The position numbers and the translations under genes were made by a program. A stretch of DNA of 64,000 nucleotides from Pseudolysinimonas_A sp049651805 (lineage in GTDB: Bacteria; Actinomycetota; Actinomycetes; Actinomycetales; Microbacteriaceae): NCBI RefSeq assembly GCF_049651805.1, contig NZ_JBASCU010000017.1:1-64000 (forward strand). Direction: 5' to 3'. The notes beneath the pieces are model-generated. The model did not search any database. It was not told where the DNA came from and worked only from the letters and a program-made list of their open reading frames with translations. Shown here in pieces: positions 1 through 9,870 of the stretch. Position 1 is the first letter of the stretch. Each line of letters begins with the position of its first letter.

Positions 1-82
1 GCCCGGCCCCCTCTGGCTGCGCGGCCGCAGCTGCTTGACTACAGCAGCGGACGCGAGACGCGCGCCCCGTCAGGAGGTTGCC

Positions 83-352
83 GTGAGTTTCATCCCGTTC
101 CTCATCCTCGGTCTGATCGCCGCCATCATCGCCAAGGTGATCCTCAAGCAGAAGCACGGCTGGATCGTGACGATCCTGTTGGGCCTCGCCGGGGCCGCCC
201 TCGGCGGCTGGATCGGCGGAATGGTCACGGGCGAAGATATCTACGGCGTCAACGGCTTCTGGTCGATCACCTCGTGGCTCTTCGCCATCGGCGGTGCCGT
301 CATCGTGCTGCTCCTCTTCGGGCTCATCACCCGCAACCGCTCGAAGGCGTGA
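83..352 (+). CDS. GlsB/YeaQ/YmgE family stress-response membrane protein
   Basis: Small hydrophobic protein of 89 residues, matching the usual 80-90 residues of the family. Three membrane segments are visible at about residues 2-20, 27-46 and 60-82, with the glycine-rich GLAGAALGGWIGG in the second, typical of this family. It ends in a short basic tail (RNRSKA). The GTG at 83 is chosen because a perfect AGGAGG lies at 72-77 with 5-nt spacing; the frame is open further upstream to a TTG at 35. Members are linked to general stress responses, but their molecular function is unknown. It sits alone upstream of dinB on the same strand. A 6-bp GC hairpin at 16-31 could be the terminator of a gene outside the window. 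Confidence 0.85.
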   Translation: MSFIPFLILGLIAAIIAKVILKQKHGWIVTILLGLAGAALGGWIGGMVTGEDIYGVNGFWSITSWLFAIGGAVIVLLLFGLITRNRSKA

Positions 353-404
353 ACGTCGTCACCGGTCGCGGCCTGGTGACGGCGGCCGGTGACAGGATGG
401 CGGG

Positions 405-1652
405 GTGAGCAAGCAGGACGGCAGCGGGCGGCAGGTCACCGCGTCGCCCGTCGACGACCTCACCGCACACCTGTTGCACGTCGACATGGACGCGTTCTTC
501 GCGTCGGTCGAGCTGCTCGAGCATCCCGAGCTGGTGGGAAAGCCTGTCATCGTCGGGCACCCCTCTGCGCGTTCGGTCGTGACCGCCGCCACGTACGAGG
601 CTCGCAAGTTCGGGGTCAATTCGGCGATGCCCATGGCCGTCGCCCTGCGTCGATGCCCTCAGGCGATCGTGCTCGAGCCGCACTACGACCGCTACACGAA
701 GTATTCCGGCATCGTGATGGACATCTTTCGCGACGTCACCCCGATGGTCGAGGTGCTCGGCATCGACGAGGCCTTTTTGGATGTCGCGGGGGCTCGGCGT
801 CTGATGGGCGCCCCGTGGCAGATCGGCACGCTCATCCGGGAGCGCGTGTTCGCCGAGACCGGCTTGCGCTGCTCGGTCGGAGCTGCGGCGACGAAGTACG
901 TCGCGAAGCTCGCGTCGAGCCGAGCCAAGCCCGACGGACTGCTCGTCGTCCCCGAAGCCGACACGCTGGCGTTCCTGCACCCGCAACCGATCTCCGCGCT
1001 GTGGGGCGTGGGCGCGAAGACGGCAGAGAAGCTCGAAAGGCTCGGCTTGCGCACCGTGGCGGATGTCGCCGACGTGCCGCTGGACGCGCTGACCCGAGCG
1101 GTCGGCCCCGCGATGGCCGCCCATTTCCACGCGCTGGCGTGGGGACGCGACCCTCGTCAGGTGGTGACCGAACAGTTCGAGAAGAGCATCGGGCACGAGC
1201 GCACCTTCGAGACCAACATCGCCGACGTCGCAGAGCTCGAGAAAGAGATGCTGCGCCTGGCGAACGCGGTCGGGGCGCGTCTGCGAGGAGCGGGCGTTCA
1301 AGCCCGCACAGTGGCCCTCAAGCTGCGCTTCGCCGACTTCTCGACGATCAGCCGCTCCCGCACCCTCCCGGAGCCCACCGACCTCGGGCGTCGCCTCTAC
1401 GAGGAGGCCCGCACGCTGTATGCGGAATCCGGTCGGGCGGGCGAACCTGTGCGACTGCTCGGCGTGCGTGGTGAGCAACTCGTCGGTCGGGTTGTCGATG
1501 CGGGGCTCTGGGACGACGACGGGGATTGGCGCGAGGCCGAGCACGCGGTCGACGCGATCACCGCGAAATTCGGTCGCTCGTTGGTGCGTCCCGCCACGCT
1601 GCTCGGTGACGACCCCGACCGCCGGATGCCGATGCGGGGCGAGCCGGCCTAG
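405..1652 (+). CDS. dinB: DNA polymerase IV (Y-family translesion polymerase)
   Basis: Error-prone, lesion-bypassing DNA polymerase of 415 residues. The catalytic palm is intact: HVDMDAFFASVE at 25-36 provides D27 and D29, with F32 at the steric-gate position, and GIDEAFLD at 119-126 gives D121 and E122. YEARKFGV at 64-71 is the conserved finger motif, and a helix-hairpin-helix thumb (ALWGVGAKTAEKLERLGL) and little-finger domain follow. I see no clear clamp-binding pentapeptide in the C-terminal tail. The GTG start gives a 15-20 residue N-terminal extension before the polymerase fold. No LexA box was found upstream, unlike the imu genes in this window. The last 4 bases overlap the convergent reductase gene. 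Confidence 0.95.
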   Translation: MSKQDGSGRQVTASPVDDLTAHLLHVDMDAFFASVELLEHPELVGKPVIVGHPSARSVVTAATYEARKFGVNSAMPMAVALRRCPQAIVLEPHYDRYTKYSGIVMDIFRDVTPMVEVLGIDEAFLDVAGARRLMGAPWQIGTLIRERVFAETGLRCSVGAAATKYVAKLASSRAKPDGLLVVPEADTLAFLHPQPISALWGVGAKTAEKLERLGLRTVADVADVPLDALTRAVGPAMAAHFHALAWGRDPRQVVTEQFEKSIGHERTFETNIADVAELEKEMLRLANAVGARLRGAGVQARTVALKLRFADFSTISRSRTLPEPTDLGRRLYEEARTLYAESGRAGEPVRLLGVRGEQLVGRVVDAGLWDDDGDWREAEHAVDAITAKFGRSLVRPATLLGDDPDRRMPMRGEPA

Positions 1653-2113
1653 TTGGCCCTCGCGATGCGGAAGACCGGGAAGTCGGCCGCAACGGCACGC
1701 ACGTCGTCGTCAGAGGACTTCACCGACAACCCTTCGAAGAAGGCTCCGACCTCCCAGGCCCAGACCCGGAGGTACTCGCGGATGATCGGAAGCTTGTCGG
1801 CATCCGGCACCTCGGCGACGGTGATCGGTTCACGGTGCCGACCCCGGAGCAAGGCGGCGGCGCCCGACACGCGGATGTTGCGCACCCATTCGGTCTCGCC
1901 GCGAGGTGCGAGAAGGTAGCGCTCGCCGGCGAGCGGAAGTGGATTGACCGGTGTGCGACGCGGCTCGCCGCTGCGCCGTCCGACGACTTCGAGGATCGCC
2001 GCGCCCGCGACGTTCACGCCCCTGCGTACCAACCAGGCGACGAACGGGTTGAAGACGCGGCTGGTGAAACCACCCGGCTTCAGATAGCGACGGGGCGCGG
2101 TGTCTTCAGTCAT
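1649..2113 (-). CDS. Deazaflavin (F420)-dependent nitroreductase family protein (Ddn-like)
   Basis: Protein of 154 residues with the split beta-barrel hallmarks of the Ddn/Rv3547 family: an N-terminal KPGGFTSRVFNPFVAWLVRRG helix region, then LEVVGRRSGEPRRTPVNPL, which is the conserved strand-turn where the cofactor phosphate binds, then a GETEWVRNIRVSGAA stretch. Characterised members use reduced F420 to reduce quinones or nitro compounds; the substrate here is unknown. The strong match to the family core makes the class secure and the precise reaction insecure. It converges on dinB with a 4-nt overlap of the coding ends. Its ATG lies about 50 nt from the GTG of the divergent helicase gene. 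Confidence 0.85.
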   Translation of the reverse strand: MTEDTAPRRYLKPGGFTSRVFNPFVAWLVRRGVNVAGAAILEVVGRRSGEPRRTPVNPLPLAGERYLLAPRGETEWVRNIRVSGAAALLRGRHREPITVAEVPDADKLPIIREYLRVWAWEVGAFFEGLSVKSSDDDVRAVAADFPVFRIARAN

Positions 2114-2162
2114 TGCTCGACCCTAGGGCTCCTGTCGGCGGCACCGGGTAACGTCTCATCAA

Positions 2163-3950
2163 GTGAGCGAGTCGTCGGAGGTGCCCGTGTTCCGGGCGAC
2201 CGCGGCGGCCGAGCACCTCTCTCCGAGCTTCCCCGAACGCGCGCCCTGGGGAACCGTCGCCAAACTGCGAGCCTGGCAGGAGGAGGCCCTCGCCGAGTAC
2301 CTGCGGCGCGACGCTCGCGACTTTCTCGTGTCTGCGACCCCGGGCGCCGGTAAGACCGCATTCGCGTTGCGGCTCGCGTCCGAGTTGTTGAAACGCAAAG
2401 TCATCGACCGAGTCACCGTCGTCGCCCCGACGGAGCACCTCAAGATCCAGTGGGCGGATGCCGCGCACCGCGCCGGCATCCGGCTCGATCCGCGGTTCAG
2501 CAACAAGCACTCGCGGGAATCCCGGCCGTACCACGGGGTCGCCGTCACCTACGCGCAGGTGGCCGTGCGGCCGTCACTGCACAAGGCACTCACCGAGTCG
2601 AAGCGCTCCTTGGTGATCCTCGACGAGGTGCATCACGGGGGCGACGCGCTGTCGTGGGGCGATGCGATCCGGGAGGCGTTCGAGGGGGCGACCCGTCGGC
2701 TGTCGCTGACCGGCACGCCGTTCCGCTCCGATACCGCCCCCATTCCCTTCGTGAGCTACCTGCGTGACGAGCGCGGCATCCGGTTGTCGCAGACCGACTA
2801 CGCCTATGGCTACGGGCGCGCACTTGCGGACGGCATCGTGCGGCCCGTCATGTTCCTGTCCTACGCGGGCTCGATGCGCTGGCGCACGCGGCAGGGCGAC
2901 GAGATGGAGGCGGCGCTCGGTCAGGGCGACACCGCCGATGTGACCGCCCAGGCCTGGCGTGCGGCTCTCGACCCCGACGGCGACTGGATCCCCGCGGTGC
3001 TCGCTGCCGCCGATCGTCGGCTTTCGGAAGTGCGCCGCGACGTTCCCGACGCCGGTGGTCTGGTCATCGCGACCGACCACGTCACCGCCCGCGCCTACGC
3101 GACGATCCTCACCGACCTCACCGGCCACGTTCCCACGGTGGTGCTCAGCGACGAGGTGGGTGGCAGCGACAAGATCCAGAACTTCACGAACGGCACGCAA
3201 CGTTGGATGGTGGCGGTGCGGATGGTCTCGGAAGGCGTCGACGTGCCGCGCCTCATGGTCGGGGTCTACGCGACCTCGTCGTCGACGCCGCTCTTCTTCG
3301 CCCAGGCGATCGGGCGCTTCGTGCGCACGCGACGGCGGGGTGAGCTTGCGTCGATCTTCGTACCGAGCGTGCCGGTTCTCCTCGAGCTCGCGGCGCAGCT
3401 CGAACGCGAGCGCGACCACGCTCTCGATCGGGAGCGCGCCGACGACGAACTGCTCGACGACGAGAGCCTGGAGCGCGCGCAGGAGCGCGAGGCCGCATCG
3501 GCGGAGCTGCTCGACGAGTACGAATGGCAGGCCCTGGGTTCGGTCGCGACCTTCGAGAAGGTGCTCTACGACGGGCAGGACTTCGGCACGCTCGCCGAGC
3601 CCGGCAGCCCGGAGGAGTGGGAGTTCATCGGAATTCCGGGCATCCTCGAGCCGGAAGACGTCAGCCGCCTTCTCAAACTGCGGCAGGCGCGTCAGCAGCG
3701 ACGTGGTGTCGAGCGTTCTCGTGACGAGCCCGACCGGCAGGCGCCGATGCCGCTGCACCGGTCGCTCGCCGAACAACGCCGGCTGCTCAACAGCCTCGTG
3801 TCGATCTGGGCGCGCACGACGGGCGAAACGCACGCCCAAGTCCATTCCGAGGTGCGGCGTCTCGGCGGCGGGCCCGAGGTCGGGCGGGCGACGGTCGCCC
3901 AGTTGCAGGCACGGGTCGACATCCTGCGCAAACGGATCAACGGTCGATGA
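2163..3950 (+). CDS. Superfamily II DEAD/DEAH-box helicase
   Basis: ATP-dependent SF2 helicase/translocase of 595 residues. Visible motifs are a Q-like motif (LRAWQEEAL, 35-43), Walker A ATPGAGKT (58-65), Walker B DEVHHGG (154-160), motif III TGTPFR (183-188) and motif VI QAIGRFVRTRRRGE in the second RecA lobe. The arrangement resembles the RecG/UvrB-like or phage-type helicases annotated DEAD/DEAH box helicase in actinobacteria. The region after motif VI is rich in Glu/Asp/Arg and probably helical, followed by a C-terminal segment with no recognised domain. The nucleic-acid substrate cannot be deduced. The GTG at 2163 follows a short intergenic gap; the next gene on the strand starts about 100 nt downstream. 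Confidence 0.88.
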   Translation: MSESSEVPVFRATAAAEHLSPSFPERAPWGTVAKLRAWQEEALAEYLRRDARDFLVSATPGAGKTAFALRLASELLKRKVIDRVTVVAPTEHLKIQWADAAHRAGIRLDPRFSNKHSRESRPYHGVAVTYAQVAVRPSLHKALTESKRSLVILDEVHHGGDALSWGDAIREAFEGATRRLSLTGTPFRSDTAPIPFVSYLRDERGIRLSQTDYAYGYGRALADGIVRPVMFLSYAGSMRWRTRQGDEMEAALGQGDTADVTAQAWRAALDPDGDWIPAVLAAADRRLSEVRRDVPDAGGLVIATDHVTARAYATILTDLTGHVPTVVLSDEVGGSDKIQNFTNGTQRWMVAVRMVSEGVDVPRLMVGVYATSSSTPLFFAQAIGRFVRTRRRGELASIFVPSVPVLLELAAQLERERDHALDRERADDELLDDESLERAQEREAASAELLDEYEWQALGSVATFEKVLYDGQDFGTLAEPGSPEEWEFIGIPGILEPEDVSRLLKLRQARQQRRGVERSRDEPDRQAPMPLHRSLAEQRRLLNSLVSIWARTTGETHAQVHSEVRRLGGGPEVGRATVAQLQARVDILRKRINGR

Positions 3951-4053
3951 CTCCGGGCGCGAGGTGCACGATGAGTCATAGCCTGGCGATCGACGCAGGG
4001 TGGGCGACGGCGGGACGTCAGGATGCCCCGCGTCGGCGTGATGGACTGAAGGG

Positions 4054-4932
4054 GTGGCACCATCCCTCCGGGCGAAACTGCTGACCGCAGTCGCCGGGCA
4101 TCCCGACGGCACCGCACCGTACGTTCTCGAGCTCGCCGAGGGCGACGATGCCGGGTACTTCGCCGAGGACTCGGCGCCGTGGATCGTGCATGCCGGGATG
4201 GGCACCTTCGTCGCCGGCATCCGCGCGCTGCTCATGCAGGCCCTCCACCCCGGCGCAATGGCGGGCGTTCACGACTGGTCGCGGTACCGGGAGGATCCGC
4301 TGGGACGCCTCTCCGGCACGGTGCGCTGGATCGTCATGCTCACCTTCGGCTCGACCGCGCAGGCCGACGCCGAGGTGGCGCGGGTGGGGCGGTTCCACTC
4401 TCGGGTCACCGGCGAGTACACGACGACGGAAGGCTCGGCGCGCCGCTATTCGGCGACCGATGGCGACCTGGTCGACTGGGTGCACGTCACCTTCGCCGAC
4501 GCGTTCCTGACCTGCCACGAGGTGTGGGGTCGGCCCATTCCCGGCGGCGCCGACGCGTACGCGCGCGACTGGGCCACCGCCGGCCGGCTCATGGGCGTCG
4601 AGGCGCCACCGGTCACGGCAGACGGGTTGCGCGCGCGACGCGACGGCTATCTCGAGCGGGGCGAACTCCGCGGTGACGAACGCGTGGCCGACGTCGTGCG
4701 GTTCCTCAGGAAGCCGCCGTTCACGGGCACGCTCGGCATCGCCTACCGGGTGCTGTTCGCTGCGGCGGTGTCGACGATCCCGGCACCGTACCGTCGGCTG
4801 CTCGGGGTGCGCCGCTCTGTGCTGCCGGTTCGAGCGCTCACCGGCGCCGCACTCTGGTTCGCACAGCGGGCGATCGGCTCCGGCCCGCGGGCCCAGGATT
4901 TCGCCCGGATGCGGCTGCGGCGACTCGGCTGA
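4054..4932 (+). CDS. Oxygenase MpaB family protein (DUF2236)
   Basis: Protein of 292 residues with the DUF2236/MpaB core: GTFVAGIRALLMQALHPGAMAG near residues 50-71, containing the conserved Q-x-x-HP, then WSRYREDPLGRL and a Thr-rich FGST segment. The family is related to latex-clearing protein (rubber oxygenase), a b-type heme protein, and to the fungal MpaB. Most bacterial members have no assigned substrate, so the role here is unknown. The start is GTG. The C-terminus contains hydrophobic helices (VLFAAAVSTI; LTGAALWFAQ) but no clear signal peptide. It converges on dnaE2 with a 10-nt gap and no recognisable terminator. Confidence 0.85.
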   Translation: MAPSLRAKLLTAVAGHPDGTAPYVLELAEGDDAGYFAEDSAPWIVHAGMGTFVAGIRALLMQALHPGAMAGVHDWSRYREDPLGRLSGTVRWIVMLTFGSTAQADAEVARVGRFHSRVTGEYTTTEGSARRYSATDGDLVDWVHVTFADAFLTCHEVWGRPIPGGADAYARDWATAGRLMGVEAPPVTADGLRARRDGYLERGELRGDERVADVVRFLRKPPFTGTLGIAYRVLFAAAVSTIPAPYRRLLGVRRSVLPVRALTGAALWFAQRAIGSGPRAQDFARMRLRRLG

Positions 4933-4942
4933 AGCCCGCCGG

Positions 4943-7900
4943 CTAGTGGAAGTCGCGGGAGCGGTGCAACACGCCGGCGCTGAGCGGCTCGAAGGCGTCG
5001 GCGAGCAGGTTGGTGACGCCCTCGTCGGAGCGCTCGAGGATGCCGCGCACCAGCAGAGCGGGCGACTCGCGGGCGATGCGGCGGTAACGCTTCCAGACGC
5101 CGACCGAGCAGATGACGTTGACCCAGCCGTGCTCGTCTTCGAGGTTCATGAACGTCATGCCGCTCGCGGTGCCCGGCCGCTGCCGGTGGGTGACGAGGCC
5201 GGCGACCTCCACCCGGCGTCCGGACTCGTGGGTGCGTAGCGCCGACGACGGCAGCACGCCGCGTTCGTCGAGGGCGGCACGCAGGTGTGCGACCGGATGA
5301 TCGTCGACCGAGATGCCGGTGGCCCACAGGTCGTCGCGCAGGGTCTCGAATGAGGTCGGGTCGGCGAACAGCGGCGGCTGCACGGTGACGATGCTCGACG
5401 GCAGGAACTCCGCGCGGTCACCCGCCGCGGCGCCCGCCCGCCACAGCGCCTCGCGGCGCGCGAGATCGAACCCGTCAAACGCGTCGGCGGTCGCCAGAGC
5501 TTCGAGCTGCGCGGTGGTGAGCCCGACCCGACGCACGAGGTCTTCCATCGAGATGAACGGACCGCGCGACCCGTCGCGTTCGGCGACGATGCGCTTCGCC
5601 ACCGACTCGCCGATGCCCCGCACCCCGGCGAGCCCGAGCCGCACCGCGGCGTTGCCGTCCCGCCGGTGCTCGGCCGTCGTGTCGGAAGCGTTCTGATTGA
5701 ACACCGGCACGGGTGACTGCTCGCCGAAGCATCCCTCGAGCCCCGTTTCGGCCGCCAGACCCTCGCCTTCCACCGGTTCCAGAAGCGCGAACACCCCGGA
5801 ACGCAGGATGTCGGGCCGCCGCACCTCCACGCCGTGCCGCCGGGTGTCGGCGACGAGGGTCGCAGGGGAGTAGAAGCCCATCGGCTGCGCCCGCAACAAC
5901 CCGGCGAGGAACGCCGCCGGATAGTGCAGCTTGAGCCACGACGAGGCGTAGACGAGCAGCGCGAAGCTCAGGGCATGGCTTTCGGCGAATCCGAAGTTCG
6001 CGAACGCCTCGATCTGCCCGTAGATCGTCGCGATGCCCTGCTCATCGATGCCTTTCGCGTGCAGCCCCGTTTCGAGCTTCTCGCGCAGGGTGCCGATGCG
6101 GATCGTGCCGCGCTTCGACCCGAGTGAGCGGCGCAGCAGGTCGGCTTCTTCGGGATCGAGACCGGCGACATCCCGCGCCATCTTGATGACCTGCTCTTGA
6201 AACACCGGAACGCCGAAGGTGCGGCCGAGGATCGGCTCGAAGTCGGGATGCAGGTACTCGAACGGTTCGCCGAGCTTACGGCGTACGAACGGGTGCACCG
6301 CGCCGCCCTGGATCGGCCCGGGCCGGATGAGCGCGACCTGGATGACGAGGTCGTAGAACGACCGCGGCTGCAGCCGGGGGAGCAGCCCCATCTGCGCCCG
6401 CGACTCCACCTGGAAAACCCCGATCGCGTCGGCCCGGCACAGGGCGTCGTAGGTGCCGGGCTCCTCTTTCGGAATCGTCGCCAGGGTGAGTTCGCGGCCG
6501 AAGGCGGCGCGGATCTGATCGAACGAGTGCTGAAGCGCCGACAGGATGCCGAGGCCCAGCAGGTCGAACTTGACCAGCCCCATCCAGGCGCAGTCGTCTT
6601 TCTCCCACTGCAACACGGTGCGTTTGTCCATCCGCGCGTGCTCGATCGGCACCACCTCGCCGATCGGGCGCTCGGTCATCACCATGCCGCCCGAGTGGAT
6701 GCCGAGATGCCGCGGGAAGCCGAGCAGTTCGCCGGTGAGTTGCCGCACCCCGAGCGGGATGTCTTTCAGGTCTTCCGCGATCGGGTCGCCCCACCGTTCG
6801 AGCCGCTTCGACCAGGCATCCTGCTGTCCCGGTCCGTGCCCGAACGCCTTCGCCATGTCGCGGATGGCGTTGCGCGGCGTGTAGGTGACGACATTCGCGA
6901 CCTGAGCGGCGTTCTCACGCCCGTACTTTTCGTAGACGTACTGGATGACCTCCTCGCGGCGGTCGGAGTCGAAGTCGACGTCGATGTCGGGCTCCTCGTC
7001 GCGGATGCTCGACAGGAACCGCTCGAACGGCAGCTCGTAGTAGATCGCGTCGATCGCCGTGATGCCCAGCAGGTAGCAGACGGCGCTGCTGGCAGCGCTG
7101 CCGCGGCCCTGACAGAGGATGCCGCGCCCCCTCGCGAAGTCGACGATGTCTTTCACGAGCAGGAAGTAGCCGGGAAAGTCCTTCGCGGCGATGACGTCCA
7201 GCTCGTTCTGGATGCGGCGGCGGTGGGAGTCGGGCATGCCCGGCCCGTAGATGCGAGCGGCCGCCTGCCAGGTCTCGTGCGCCAGCCAGCCCATCAGGTC
7301 GAAGCCAGCGGGCACGTCGAGTTGCGGCAGCCGCGGGGTGACGCTGCGCAGCTCGAACGCCGTCTCACGGGCGAGTTCGACCGAGTACGCGACGGCACCG
7401 GGGTAGCGCGAGAACCGGGCGGCCATCTCGAAGCCCGAGCGCAGAAACCCGCCGCCCGCCGCCGGCAGCCAGGGCTCGTGCTGGTCGAGGCTCGCGTGCG
7501 CCCGCACGGCGGCGAGGGCGGTCGCGAGCGGGGCGCGCTCCGGCCGGGCGTAGTGCACGTTTCCGGTCGCCACGATCGGCAGGCCGAGGTCGCGCGCCAG
7601 CCCGGCGAGGGCGTCGTTGCGGTCGGAGTCGAGCGGATCGCCGCGGTCGGTCAGCTCGACGATGACGTTGTCGCGGCCGAACCGCTCGACGAGGGCGCGC
7701 AGTTCGCGCCCGGCGGCATCCCGGCCGTGCGTCTCGAGCGCCTGCCGCACCGTGCCCTTGCGGCATCCACTCAGCACCGCCCAGTGCCCGCCTGCGGTGT
7801 CGCCGAGCGCGTCGAGGTCGTATAGCGGCCGGCCCTTCTCGCCGCCGTCGAGGTGGCCCTTGGTGAGCGCCTTCGACAGCCGGTGATACCCCTCGGTACC

Positions 7901-8320
7901 GCGGGCCAGCACGAGCAGGTGAGCTCCCTCCGGGTCGGGGATGCCGTTCTGCGGCGTGCGCAGGCCGAGCGAGAGTTCCGCGCCGTAGACGCTCGGCATC
8001 CCGTGGGCCAAGGCGGCCTCGGCGAACCGCACGGCGCCGTAGAAGCCGTCGTGGTCGGTGAGCGCGATGGCCTCCAGCCGCAGGCGCTTCGCCTCCTCGA
8101 TGAGGTGCTCGGGCATGCTCGCGCCGTCGAGGAACGAATACGCCGAGTGCACATGCAGTTCGGCGTAGGGCACGACGGGTTCGTCGGGGGCCTCGAGGAT
8201 GGGCGCCTGGTACCGCGGCCGGTGGTTGTGCGCCGTCGCGCCGTCGGCCTTCGGAGCCTGCCCCGACATCCGTCGTTCGAGTTCGCTCCAGTCGAACGGC
8301 GGGTTGTGCCAGCCGCCCAT
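4943..8320 (-). CDS. dnaE2: Error-prone DNA polymerase (DnaE2)
   Basis: C-family DNA polymerase of 1125 residues, the catalytic subunit of the ImuA'-ImuB-DnaE2 mutasome that copies damaged templates and causes damage-induced mutation. An N-terminal PHP domain starts at HVHSAYSFLD (56-65). The palm motif PDIDVDFD at 444-451 carries the catalytic D447 and D449, and VKFDLLGLG follows further on. Near the C-terminus is an OB fold (VEVAGLVTHRQRPGTASG). The length, well under the 1174 of the replicative DnaE in this window, fits DnaE2. A Ser/Thr/Asn-rich segment (FNQNASDTTAEHRRDGN) looks like a lineage-specific insertion. The start codon touches the imuB stop codon, so translation is coupled and the gene is presumably driven by the LexA box in front of imuB. 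Confidence 0.95.
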   Translation of the reverse strand: MGGWHNPPFDWSELERRMSGQAPKADGATAHNHRPRYQAPILEAPDEPVVPYAELHVHSAYSFLDGASMPEHLIEEAKRLRLEAIALTDHDGFYGAVRFAEAALAHGMPSVYGAELSLGLRTPQNGIPDPEGAHLLVLARGTEGYHRLSKALTKGHLDGGEKGRPLYDLDALGDTAGGHWAVLSGCRKGTVRQALETHGRDAAGRELRALVERFGRDNVIVELTDRGDPLDSDRNDALAGLARDLGLPIVATGNVHYARPERAPLATALAAVRAHASLDQHEPWLPAAGGGFLRSGFEMAARFSRYPGAVAYSVELARETAFELRSVTPRLPQLDVPAGFDLMGWLAHETWQAAARIYGPGMPDSHRRRIQNELDVIAAKDFPGYFLLVKDIVDFARGRGILCQGRGSAASSAVCYLLGITAIDAIYYELPFERFLSSIRDEEPDIDVDFDSDRREEVIQYVYEKYGRENAAQVANVVTYTPRNAIRDMAKAFGHGPGQQDAWSKRLERWGDPIAEDLKDIPLGVRQLTGELLGFPRHLGIHSGGMVMTERPIGEVVPIEHARMDKRTVLQWEKDDCAWMGLVKFDLLGLGILSALQHSFDQIRAAFGRELTLATIPKEEPGTYDALCRADAIGVFQVESRAQMGLLPRLQPRSFYDLVIQVALIRPGPIQGGAVHPFVRRKLGEPFEYLHPDFEPILGRTFGVPVFQEQVIKMARDVAGLDPEEADLLRRSLGSKRGTIRIGTLREKLETGLHAKGIDEQGIATIYGQIEAFANFGFAESHALSFALLVYASSWLKLHYPAAFLAGLLRAQPMGFYSPATLVADTRRHGVEVRRPDILRSGVFALLEPVEGEGLAAETGLEGCFGEQSPVPVFNQNASDTTAEHRRDGNAAVRLGLAGVRGIGESVAKRIVAERDGSRGPFISMEDLVRRVGLTTAQLEALATADAFDGFDLARREALWRAGAAAGDRAEFLPSSIVTVQPPLFADPTSFETLRDDLWATGISVDDHPVAHLRAALDERGVLPSSALRTHESGRRVEVAGLVTHRQRPGTASGMTFMNLEDEHGWVNVICSVGVWKRYRRIARESPALLVRGILERSDEGVTNLLADAFEPLSAGVLHRSRDFH

Positions 8321-9870
8321 CAGTCATACCTCCCGTGCGCCCACCACCCCCGGGCGTCAAGAACGAGCAGCCACGCCTCACCCTGCGCATCCACCATCTG
8401 GAACCGCTGCGCCGCCCGGGCACTCGACGCATCCCACCAGCGTTCCTCAAGCGGCCACGGCCCCGCCCACGCGGTGAGGTCGCGGCGGGAACCGGTCGGC
8501 GACACGATGACCGCCGGCGACGCGGAGAGCACCCCGCGCTCGGTCACCGACACCTGCGCGCCGCGCACGTCTTCGACGCTGATCTGCCGGGGGATCTCGT
8601 ACACCGTCGCCGGATAGGGCGGAGGTACCGCTCCGGGCCACGGACGCCGCGGGTCGCGCGTGAGCACCGGTCGATCGCCCCAGGCGACCCGTTGCTGGCG
8701 GTCGGCCGGCATCCGCCCGCCCGCCGGAACGGCGGTGCCGACGCCCCCGTGGCCGAGCATGCCCTGCACCCGGCTCACCCCGGAATGCACGCCCTCGTCG
8801 GGCCCGGTGCCCCAGATGCCGCGTTCGTGCGCGCCAACCGGGTCGACGGTCTCGGGGGTGAGCCGCACCCGGGCGACGGGGGAGCGCAGTTCGCCCGCGA
8901 TGGCATCCAACTGCCACCGCACCCGATCGACGACCTCCGCCGCGGTGAACGACCGCGGATGCAGCCAGACCCGGTCGGTGCTCTCGCCGTCAGCGCCGAA
9001 CAGCTCGACGCGCAGCGCCGTGCAAACCAGCCGCTGGTCGAGCAGCTCGTCGAGGAAGCGTTCGGATGCCGTGCGCATGCCGAAGGCGATCTGGTCGACC
9101 CGGGCGAGCGGGGGCTCGAAATCCACGACAGCGTCGACATCACGCGGTGGGATGCGCGGGGTCGCCGGCCGCGGGTCACGGCCGGCGGCGAGGGCGTGCA
9201 GCCGGGCGCCGAGGGGGCCGAACCGCGCGGCGACATCCGCCTCGTCGAGTGCGGCGAATGCGCCCAGGGTACGGATGCCGAGCCGGGGGAGCAGCGACAC
9301 CAGCTCGGGATCTTCGAGCAGCCCGACCGGCAGCGGGGCGAGAAATGCCCCCGTCTCACCGGCGGGGACGATCGTGACCGCGTCAGAGCCGGGCGCCGAC
9401 CACCGCGCGGCGCGTTCCGCGGCGAACAAGCCGTCGGCGATCCCCGCCCGCGCGGACGGCACCCCGAGTTCGGCGAGGGTTCCGAGCAGCGCGAGTGCGG
9501 CCGCGGTCTCGCCGCCGTAGTACCGGGCCGGGCCGCGCGCACGCACCGCGAGCATCCCGGGCCGGAGCGGATGCACACCCGGAAGCGCCCCCTCGAGCGC
9601 GGTGAGCACCGGCTCGAACGCCCGGGAATCGAGGGCCGGGTCGTAGCGCAGCACCTGCACGGCGGGGCACCGCGCCTGCGCCTCGCGCTGCCGCATCCCA
9701 CGGCGCACTCCCTCTGCACGAGCTGCGGGCGAGCAGGCGAGCACGATGTTCTTTTCGATGAGCGCCGCCGGGGCGTCGGCGGGCAACCGCGCCTCCCGGG
9801 CGTGCGCGTGCACCGGCCAGTCGGGACACCACAGCACCAGCAGACGGGGTTGCCGGGATGACTCGAACAT
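8320..9870 (-). CDS. imuB: ImuB, catalytically inactive Y-family polymerase homologue
   Basis: Protein of 516 residues with the Y-family fold but no polymerase active site: the first acidic motif is replaced by LLVLWCPDWPV (10-20), and the usual SIDEA segment by PGMLAVRARG. This is characteristic of ImuB, the adaptor that links DnaE2 to the sliding clamp. The C-terminal region RVQGMLGHGGVG...GGRMPADRQQRVAWGDRP is a further family hallmark. The ATG at 9870 is chosen because upstream in-frame codons run into the divergent gene; the LexA box overlaps this ATG, so the box itself encodes the N-terminal MFES. An alternative start is a GTG about 10 codons downstream. It forms an operon with dnaE2. 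Confidence 0.9.
   Translation of the reverse strand: MFESSRQPRLLVLWCPDWPVHAHAREARLPADAPAALIEKNIVLACSPAARAEGVRRGMRQREAQARCPAVQVLRYDPALDSRAFEPVLTALEGALPGVHPLRPGMLAVRARGPARYYGGETAAALALLGTLAELGVPSARAGIADGLFAAERAARWSAPGSDAVTIVPAGETGAFLAPLPVGLLEDPELVSLLPRLGIRTLGAFAALDEADVAARFGPLGARLHALAAGRDPRPATPRIPPRDVDAVVDFEPPLARVDQIAFGMRTASERFLDELLDQRLVCTALRVELFGADGESTDRVWLHPRSFTAAEVVDRVRWQLDAIAGELRSPVARVRLTPETVDPVGAHERGIWGTGPDEGVHSGVSRVQGMLGHGGVGTAVPAGGRMPADRQQRVAWGDRPVLTRDPRRPWPGAVPPPYPATVYEIPRQISVEDVRGAQVSVTERGVLSASPAVIVSPTGSRRDLTAWAGPWPLEERWWDASSARAAQRFQMVDAQGEAWLLVLDARGWWAHGRYD

Noticed and set aside
6197..7825. Long + strand frame inside dnaE2
   Set aside because: Shadow of dnaE2; no motifs, compositionally biased, and dnaE2 is continuous through the region.
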